The notes under the pieces: model-generated
Database searches by the model: none
Told to the model about the DNA's origin: nothing
Seen by the model: the letters and a program-made list of their open reading frames with translations, nothing else
Program-made: the position numbers and the translations under genes
Source of the DNA: Cyanobacteria bacterium SIG26
Lineage (GTDB): Bacteria > Cyanobacteriota > Vampirovibrionia > Gastranaerophilales > Gastranaerophilaceae
Assembly: GCA_015152555.1 (NCBI GenBank)
Contig: SUTS01000001.1
Location: 206,506 to 270,505, forward strand
DNA: 64,000 bases
Direction: 5' to 3'
Shown here: positions 54,170-62,100 of the stretch, piece after piece
How the letters are laid out: every line of letters begins with the position of its first letter
Position numbering within the stretch: position 1 is the first letter of the stretch

Positions 54170-55127
54170 CTTTCATATTCTCCAAAGAAACGTCTATTAA
54201 AGATTTTGCAATCTCAACAGCCTCAGCCATTGCCTGTTTATTTTGATAAATATCATCAAGTTGCAAATACTTTTTTACAATTTTTCTTGCATAAGAACCT
54301 ATTGCCACACAATGTGGTCTAACCCCACACAACTTTGCCAACTCAGTTGATTTTGTATTAGTTCCACCGGACATCATAATATACAATGGCAATTTAGAAT
54401 CTTGAAACAATTGAGCTGTGGCAACCGCTTGTAATGTTGTACCATACTCATCATCATTCCCGCTCATCGCAATCCCATCAGCTTGAATAATCGTAGTGTA
54501 TGGCGCTCTATTCTGAATCATTCTTGCCACACGATCTTTTAATCTTCTATCACCCAACTCAGAACGATCAAGAGAAATACACAACATGCCATCAAAAATT
54601 TCATTTATTTGTTTCCATTTTTTATCAACATCAACCTCATCAATAGATATTGCATGAAACTCTATACAATCAATACCTTTTTTAACAAGCTCCGGTAAAA
54701 CCTCATCATAATCCTGAATTTGAGATTCCATACTAATTGCACCAACAGGACAGTTTTTTGCGCATAAACCGCAACCCAAACATCTTTGTTTGTTTATTTT
54801 AAAATCATCTAAAATAGCATCATGCTGACAATTATTCTTACAAACTCCACAATTAATACATTTACTATTATCTATCATAGCTTTTGTAATATGTGGGTCA
54901 CCATCAATCCCAACACTAACACATATATATCTTTCTTCCTTTATCCCGGCTCTTTCCAGTCCTCGTTTGGCGGCATCAACAATATGAGGTTTTGCACAAA
55001 CATCGAAAAAATTACATCCGGCTCTTGAATATATCGTTACAAGCTTCTCAACCTCAGTAGCATCTTCATTTCCGGCACCACAAACCAATTTAAAACATTT
55101 TTTCTTATCTAACAAATCTTTTAACAT
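54162..55127 (-). CDS. ldpA: LdpA-like protein with two 4Fe-4S clusters
   Basis: 321 aa. The N-terminal part begins FKLVCGAGNEDATEVEKL (about 12-29). Two ferredoxin motifs, CINCGVCKNNC (about 89-99) and CLGCGLCAKNCP (about 114-125), each bind a 4Fe-4S cluster. The C-terminal half matches the LdpA_C type: ADGIAMSGNDDEYGTTLQAV, MMSGGTNTKST and VAIGSYARKIV. LdpA of cyanobacteria senses redox state and feeds light information to the circadian clock. No kai gene is in the window, so the ancestral role may be redox sensing or an enzymatic reaction. Start 55127 follows GAAGGTGAG; the earlier TTG is rejected. Confidence 0.78.
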   Translation of the reverse strand: MLKDLLDKKKCFKLVCGAGNEDATEVEKLVTIYSRAGCNFFDVCAKPHIVDAAKRGLERAGIKEERYICVSVGIDGDPHITKAMIDNSKCINCGVCKNNCQHDAILDDFKINKQRCLGCGLCAKNCPVGAISMESQIQDYDEVLPELVKKGIDCIEFHAISIDEVDVDKKWKQINEIFDGMLCISLDRSELGDRRLKDRVARMIQNRAPYTTIIQADGIAMSGNDDEYGTTLQAVATAQLFQDSKLPLYIMMSGGTNTKSTELAKLCGVRPHCVAIGSYARKIVKKYLQLDDIYQNKQAMAEAVEIAKSLIDVSLENMKDD

Positions 55128-55160
55128 ACATCTCACCTTCAAAAAAATTTTTACATAAAA

Positions 55161-55195
55161 AAAACTGCCTGTAAATAAATTACAAGCAGTTTTTC
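55161..55195 (-). terminator. Terminator of the TolC-fusion gene
   Basis: AAAACTGC (55161-55168) pairs with GCAGTTTT (55186-55193) and, past a C-A mismatch, TGTAA with TTACA; on the minus strand a T8 run follows. Confidence 0.85.
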
Positions 55196-55210
55196 GATTA
55201 TACTCCCAAA

Positions 55211-57625
55211 TTATAAAGCAAAATCTGTAGGATCAGCCGGTAATTCTTGTCGTATTTTATCTAAGAACTTCTTAGCCGGATCTGAAGCTTTAGTCCAGTT
55301 TACAGAAACTAAACCTCTTTGAACCCAAATTAATTCTTTAAAGAAATCATATTGTGAGTTCAATGCTGCTAATTTTGCTGCTAAATATAAATGTTGTGCA
55401 TCAGCAACTTGAGTAATAGGTGCTTGGCCTCTTAAATATTTTGCTTTAACTAATTGATAGTTTTCAGCTTCGGCAAACATTGCTTTGTAAGATTTTTCAA
55501 TAATGAAATATTTTGCAATAGCTCTGTTTACAACTTCACGAACATTCATTTCAAGCTCAGTGTGAACTTGTTCTAAATACGCGTTAAGTTCATTCAATTC
55601 TGCTTTACATCTTGCGATTTCAGCAATTTTTGTACCACCTTCGATAGGTTTCCATTGAGCTGCAATCATAACTCTTGTAGAGTGTCTATCTAAGCCTATA
55701 TAAGGAATACCCGCAGCCATCAATCCCATGTGACCAATTTGTTCATAAGGTAATTGTCTGTCAAATTGTGAACCATATTCTAATGATAATTTAGCATTTG
55801 GCAATACAAATTTTTGAGCGTAATTACCAATTTCTGCCTTTTTCATTGCAATTGCAGCTCGCAATTTTGTTGTTTCAGGTGATAAGTATTTAACTTCTTC
55901 AACCAACATATCAGTAAATTTAGCCAATTTTTCAGGTGTTCTTACGTGATCAATAACGTGCATTTCAGACGTAAAGAATGCAGGGTCAGTTGCAACTAAT
56001 GGCGCAAAAGTATACATTTCTTTTTGATCTTTATACAACAATTTATTGATTGTAATTCTGATATTGTTATAATCGGCTTTCATGTTAAGAAGTTTCTTTT
56101 CTTCTTCACTAACTTGACCAGCCCATCTCAAAACTTCTTCTTTACCGCAAACACCGGTTTGTTGACGAACTCTTGAAATTGCTAAATTTTCTCTTGTTTC
56201 AGCCAATTGTTCTTCTTGAACTTTAATCATATTTTCTAACATCAATGTTTCCATATATAAGAAACCTAAATGTAGACCCATATTTTGTTCAGTTAACACT
56301 TTTTCTGCTTTATCAAATTTTAATTTTTTGTGTTTTACAATGATGTTTGTTACCAAATCCGGCGCATAAATCATTTGATCCATACCGATAACAAATTGAC
56401 CTACACGAGCAGGAACATCTGTATAAGATTGAGCATACGCACCATTATAGTTTTGGTGTCCTAAATCAATTCTCAATGTAGGAAGATATTTTAAATAAGC
56501 AGCAGTAGTAGAACGTCTTGCAGCTTGTACTAAATATCTTTTTCTTTGGATATCTAAGTTGCTTTCTTCCATTGTATTAAACACGTAAGATAAATCGTAC
56601 TTAGGTAATGGTTTGCTTGAAATAATTTGACAATTATTCAATAAACGTAATGGAACAGCATAACCTACAGCAGCACCTGTATCTTTGTTATAGAAAATCA
56701 CTTTATCATCAAAGAAAGCGATTTTTTCTGTTTTAACAGTGTTACCATGTAATACACCATGAATACTGAATGAAGTAGCTTCAGCTAATTTTCTGTCAAC
56801 ATCAGGTGTTGAAGTACCTAACATTGCACCTAACTGTACATCTTCTTTACCTAAAGAAGAGAATGTAGGTAATTTTTTGTTAGTTAAATAAGTATAAATA
56901 CCTTTTCTTTGTTCTGTTGTTAAGTTAAATAATGGAGTAACAAAAACAGAATCTACATCAGCAGGAATACTTTTTAATGCTGAATCAACATTTTTACTGC
57001 TTACTGGAACAACTACAAAATCAAGATCGCAATCTTTTTCTTTGAATTTTTTAGTAATAATTGAATTCCAATCTTTTTGAGTTTTGTAATAGTTTTCATT
57101 CATAAGAATTGCAGTCTTATGTTGAGTTGGAACTAATTTTTTGTACAAAATAAAATCGTTAACATATTGTTTTACAGGGTTAAAGAACGCTGCAGAACCC
57201 ATATCACGAAGTCCATATTCACCAATAGTAATAACAAATTTGTTTTTGTTTTGTAAGCTTACTAAATATTCACTTGACATATAACCAAGTGAAACAACAG
57301 TCAAAGCTCTTGATTTCAAAGCTTTGTCAGATGCAGTTTTCGCACCTTGTTCAGTCCAATCACCGGTGAATACTAAATCAGTAGGAAATACTGCTTTGTA
57401 ATCAGGTAATAGTGATTTTGTAATAGTTTTTTGGAAAGTAGTTAAAACTTCTTTGTTTTTATCAGATGGTCCGTCAAAAACAAAAGCAAGTTCAACACTT
57501 CTTGCATTTGGTGCCGCTTGTAAAGCTTTCGCTTGCGGCGATTCTTGAATTGCTAAAGCAGTAGTTAAGCCACTATAGCAAAACAACATGAAACTAGATA
57601 AAACTAGACATAATAATTTTTTCAT
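55211..57625 (-). CDS. Periplasmic-binding-protein / TolC-type outer-membrane factor fusion
   Basis: 804 aa. Signal peptide at 1-27 (KKLLCLVLSSFMLFCYSG). Residues about 40-330 resemble type I periplasmic binding proteins of the ABC_sub_bind class: VELAFVFDGPSDKN, RALTVVSLGYMSSEYL, KTAILMNENYY, DVDSVFVTPLFNLT, KLPTFSSLGKEDVQLGAMLG. Residues about 360-800 are TolC-like: long heptad helices (RENLAISRVRQQTGVCGKEE), paired LGHQNYNGAYA and LSLEYGSQFDRQ strand segments. The fusion would put a ligand sensor on an outer-membrane tunnel. Start at 57625 fits GGGAGT and the signal peptide; the longer frame lacks both. No inner-membrane pump is adjacent. Confidence 0.8.
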   Translation of the reverse strand: MKKLLCLVLSSFMLFCYSGLTTALAIQESPQAKALQAAPNARSVELAFVFDGPSDKNKEVLTTFQKTITKSLLPDYKAVFPTDLVFTGDWTEQGAKTASDKALKSRALTVVSLGYMSSEYLVSLQNKNKFVITIGEYGLRDMGSAAFFNPVKQYVNDFILYKKLVPTQHKTAILMNENYYKTQKDWNSIITKKFKEKDCDLDFVVVPVSSKNVDSALKSIPADVDSVFVTPLFNLTTEQRKGIYTYLTNKKLPTFSSLGKEDVQLGAMLGTSTPDVDRKLAEATSFSIHGVLHGNTVKTEKIAFFDDKVIFYNKDTGAAVGYAVPLRLLNNCQIISSKPLPKYDLSYVFNTMEESNLDIQRKRYLVQAARRSTTAAYLKYLPTLRIDLGHQNYNGAYAQSYTDVPARVGQFVIGMDQMIYAPDLVTNIIVKHKKLKFDKAEKVLTEQNMGLHLGFLYMETLMLENMIKVQEEQLAETRENLAISRVRQQTGVCGKEEVLRWAGQVSEEEKKLLNMKADYNNIRITINKLLYKDQKEMYTFAPLVATDPAFFTSEMHVIDHVRTPEKLAKFTDMLVEEVKYLSPETTKLRAAIAMKKAEIGNYAQKFVLPNAKLSLEYGSQFDRQLPYEQIGHMGLMAAGIPYIGLDRHSTRVMIAAQWKPIEGGTKIAEIARCKAELNELNAYLEQVHTELEMNVREVVNRAIAKYFIIEKSYKAMFAEAENYQLVKAKYLRGQAPITQVADAQHLYLAAKLAALNSQYDFFKELIWVQRGLVSVNWTKASDPAKKFLDKIRQELPADPTDFAL

Positions 57626-57790
57626 AAAGTCTAACTCCCAACTTAGTAAAATCTTAAATCTACATACAAGGCTAATTATACTCGCTAAAAATCTTTGCTC
57701 AAGTTTTTGTAAAGGTTTCTTAACCAAAATCAGCCCAAATGCGCAAATAATCAGATTTTTTATTCTTAATAATAATATAGGTAAGTAGAA

Positions 57791-59104
57791 ATGTCTTTTT
57801 TATCACATATAAATATTAATCCATTCAAAAACTCCCGTGTAAGAAAAATTTTGGGCCTACCCGAAATCACAGAAACACACGGTATTCTTTGCCGCAGAAC
57901 AATTCTGGGGGAAGATAAATATTATCTTGCAAAAGACACTTTTTCAAAAGACTCAACACCTATAGAATTAACTAAAAAGGTAAAAAACCCACACCCAACT
58001 AACGCAACAAACGAATTAGAAAGGGTTATGTACAATCACGACGACATTGTAGAATTATATAAAACAAACCCTCATCTTGATAGAACCGTAGGTTCATTAC
58101 CTCAACATTGGGGCAAATTAGTAGGGAATTCTCCGGAAAAACGAAAAGCAATAGATGCCGCTTTTACAGAATTTGGACAAAAATATTTTTCTTTAGAAGA
58201 AAAAAATTTTGAACAAAATATATCAATTCTACAAAATAAACTTTCAAAAATACTGGAAAAAGAAATAAAAATAACACCGGTAAACAATGGTTGTTGGGGA
58301 ATGGTATACAAAATATCAGACGATGGGCCTGTAGATTACGCATTAAAAGTATTTCATTACAAAGATGCAGAGACATGGACAGATGAAAACTACATAAAAC
58401 ACGGTAACTTTTCAGAACTTGCCTCTGCAATATATACATCAAAAAACGAAGCCGGTAAATACGCAAGATTTTATATGGGACGATTTGGAGAAGAGCAAAA
58501 CGGATATATATTATCTCGTTTTATAGATGGCCCAAATCCTATACTAAGGCTCGAAGCAGATATTGATATGGAAAAACATAAAATCTTTAGGTTTTTGGAA
58601 CATATAAATAAAACAATATGCAAAGACAAGTATTTTGAGAATAAAATCGGAAAAACCATTGTTGATTTTGGCAACACCCACATGGCAACAGGAAGCCAAA
58701 TCAGTGAACTTGCTTACCGTATTGCAAAAAATCTCGGATTTGCTCTCGATACCAATTCTCATAAATATCTCGATAAAATAATTGCACAATTTAAAGATAC
58801 CAAAGACTTTAAAAACGCAATAAAATACATTCAGTCAATCATTCAAGAACAATGTAACAGCTCCAACTGCAAACATTTAGCCACAAAAAAAGATTTACTC
58901 GAAAAATTAGGACTGGATTATGTTCCTGATATCAAAAAACTTATAAAAGACTCCAACGACATAAGAATCACAAAAATCGAACGAGAACTCGATACTATTT
59001 ACGAATTACCACCAAAAGCTTTTGAAGATATATATACGCAAAAACAAGAAACAGTAACTCGAGTTAAACGATTCAAAAAATTAATCAACAACCTCGACAA
59101 ATAA
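57791..59104 (+). CDS. Kinase-like fold protein with degenerate catalytic loop
   Basis: 437 aa. Residues about 160-300 read like a protein kinase: a Gly-rich loop NNGCWGMVYKI (about 165-175), a VAIK-like Lys186 in YALKVF, a possible alpha-C Glu209, a hinge-like YILSRFIDGPN (about 239-249) and VDFGNTH (291-297) as DFG. The HRD catalytic loop expected before it is not visible (HINKTICKDKYFENK), so it is either divergent or a pseudokinase. The N-terminal 155 and C-terminal 130 residues are unassigned. No signal peptide. Single gene, sharing a terminator with the autotransporter. Effector-like or lineage-specific roles are open. Confidence 0.6.
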   Translation: MSFLSHININPFKNSRVRKILGLPEITETHGILCRRTILGEDKYYLAKDTFSKDSTPIELTKKVKNPHPTNATNELERVMYNHDDIVELYKTNPHLDRTVGSLPQHWGKLVGNSPEKRKAIDAAFTEFGQKYFSLEEKNFEQNISILQNKLSKILEKEIKITPVNNGCWGMVYKISDDGPVDYALKVFHYKDAETWTDENYIKHGNFSELASAIYTSKNEAGKYARFYMGRFGEEQNGYILSRFIDGPNPILRLEADIDMEKHKIFRFLEHINKTICKDKYFENKIGKTIVDFGNTHMATGSQISELAYRIAKNLGFALDTNSHKYLDKIIAQFKDTKDFKNAIKYIQSIIQEQCNSSNCKHLATKKDLLEKLGLDYVPDIKKLIKDSNDIRITKIERELDTIYELPPKAFEDIYTQKQETVTRVKRFKKLINNLDK

Positions 59105-59110
59105 TTCATA

Positions 59111-59150
59111 AAAAAAGGCGGTGAGTATTAACTCACCGCCTTTTTTTATT
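59111..59150. terminator. Strong bidirectional terminator
   Basis: AAAAAAGGCGGTGAGT (59111-59126) pairs with ACTCACCGCCTTTTTT (59131-59146) around ATTA, between the kinase-like gene and the autotransporter gene. Confidence 0.95.
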
Positions 59151-59162
59151 TTTTATCTAATA

Positions 59163-62100
59163 TTATAAATTAGTTTTTTTATTTGTTTGAGTTTTAATAG
59201 TCGTACGTTTTTTAGCTCCGTTAGCTTTTTCTGTTTTCTCAGCAGGGTCTTTACCGATTAACCATCTAAAGCCACCTGATAGAGATACACCATTTCTTCC
59301 GCCGTTTCTAATCATAGTTTGGAAGAATGCGGTGAATTTTTCACCCCAAGTTTTTTGTACACCCACACCGTACTGAACGTATGGTTTTACAGAAAGTTGA
59401 GGTAATCTAACATCTTGAGCCATCACATTAGTTTCACCCATGATGTTCCATACCATATCAACACCTAAATATGGTTGCCATCCGCTTGCAGTATTACCGA
59501 TTACTCTTACTCCAGGAATTACTTGGATTGCGTGCAATGGATCAGAATCAATTCTTACACCTGCAGAATTTGTATAATCAAATGTATTAACAAATGTGTA
59601 ACCCAAGAATAATGAAGGTTGAACTATAACTTTACCATCATTAATTTCCCAATTGTAACCGGTTTTGTTAGCAATACCTGATGTCATCATTGCGAAACTA
59701 TCACGACCATACTGAGTATAAGCCTCACCGGCACTAGCTCCTGCTGATACAGTTAAACCAGTGAAGAAGTTGCCACGGTACAATGTACCTGTCATACCTA
59801 ATGTACCACCTTGTTGGTTCATACTGATACCATTATATGATTGATGAGAACCGTTATAACCAACAAATGTAGAAATTACGCCTTTAAAGCCATTGCCTAA
59901 GTTATACAACTCAGAATCGCCGCCATATAATGAACCATAAGTTACACTTGATACGCCAATTCCGCCTTTTAGGTTAACTTTTTCAAATGTAGTGAATGGT
60001 TTTACCCACATACCATTAGAAGTTTCAGGCAACTGACCTTTTCTATATACAGGTGTATCATTCAATGCATATACATTACCTTTTTCAGCTGTCATTCTCA
60101 ACATTTGTGGATATTTGCTATATCTATCCATGTGATAGAAACCTGAATGTAATGTTTCTAATTGAGTTAAATGCCCGCCAACTTGAGTTGCTACAGATGA
60201 TGCCATAACCGCTGGATTAATATTATTAATTGTCGGAGTATCTCCACCAACTCTACTAAATCCTAAGTAACCACCACCATAAGTTACATCATAGCGTTGG
60301 ATAGGACCCATTACACTTTGAGCATCCTTACCTAAGATAATATTATCACCTTTTGCTAAAGCACCATAAGCAATCTGAACATTTGTATCTTTAAGCAATG
60401 AATCAGTTACAACATTCAAACCACCTTTGTTAATTACTAAATGTCCGCCATTAAATGTACCTGCTCCAACTTTATCTGCTGATTGGTTTTTCAAATCAAC
60501 ATCAATTCTAAAGTCTACATTACCATTTACTGTCAAGTTATTGAAATATAGATTTTCTAAACTTGGAGGATTTGGGTATGTTCCATAATTACCCTGAGCA
60601 TCTTTAACAACTATTGTATTTTGTAAATTCAAAGACACTCCATCAGCAAATGTTGCATTATTAATAGCACCAAGTGTACTACCTGCAACGAATCCTAAAG
60701 ATCCACCACCAATATTCAAATCACCTTTGAAATCTGAATTATTACCGCCTAGTACTAACGCACCCTCACCGGATTTGTCGATAGTACCTTCACCGGTCAC
60801 ACCTGATAAAGTAAAGTCTTTTTCATCATTAGTAATATTCAAACTAGCGTCTTTACCGATATTAGTAGAACCTGAAATATACTTGTCATTATCAGCATCA
60901 AAACTTACGCTACCGTCGTTGATATTCAAATCTCCTTTGAATCCGGAGTTATCACCGCCTAAGGCGAGGTCATAATCGCCTTCTTTGTTCAAGTCACCCA
61001 AACCGCTAAATCCATTAGATGAAACATCGCTATAATTATTGTCGATAGTTACACTTGAATCTTTACCGATATTAGTTGTACCTGAGATATAAGAATCATC
61101 AGCTTTACCTTGTTCGAAGGTAACATCGCCACCACCAACATTCAAATCACCGGTAAAGTCTTTGTTATTTCCAGATAATGTCATATCGCCATCACCTGTT
61201 TTATTAAATGAACCATCACCGGCGATACCACTTGAAATTGTTGAATTACCTTTATCAATAGTTACAATATAAGTAAATTCAGTGTCTTGACCATCAATGT
61301 AAATATCATTTTCGCCATCTTTATGGAAGTTATCACCGAAATCAGTGTTAGTAACAGTCATATCATCTTTAGTATAAATAGCACCACCCAATCCATCAGA
61401 TGTATTGCCACTCATACTTCCACCATTGATTTCAAATGATTCAGATTCAGTGTTATTAATAGCACCACCATTACCTGATGAAGTATTGTTGTTAGCAACA
61501 ACATTATTCAACTTAATATTCGCAGAATCATTGTTAGCATTAACAACAGAACCACCTTGATCATTGTTAGCACCATTGATAGTAACATCATTTACATTCA
61601 AATCAGTATCATTTGTAATTTCAAACAAGCTGTTACCATTACCATTAATAACGGTATTACCGCTGGTTGAACCATTAACAACAAAACTTCCGCCTGCTGC
61701 AGGTCCTAAATCACCACCAACAGTGTAAGAACCTTCAGAATTATTCATATCTTCATCAATGAATTGGAAACCTCTGTTGCCGTCTTTATCATTCATTGAT
61801 TTCAATGAATCTGCATCTTCTGCTTTTTGAGCTGTTAAGATTAAATCTTGACCTTTTGCAACAACATCATATACATAAGCACTTGTTGCCCAAGTATCAA
61901 TTGATTTTTCTTGGTCAAAGCTTAACTCGCCACCCAATACATTGATTGTGTGAGGTCCACCTAAACCATTTTCATTGATATTTTGAATATTCAAACTTGT
62001 TAGAGCAACACTAATAGCACTTCCGCCAGCATTAGCAACAAGCCTATCTGCAGTGTGAGAATTTGGACCATTGAAGTTAACATCCAATTTTACACCAGTA

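Noticed and set aside
55128..55142. Five-codon longer LdpA start at a TTG
   Set aside because: The added codons cover the Shine-Dalgarno sequence of the ATG at 55127.
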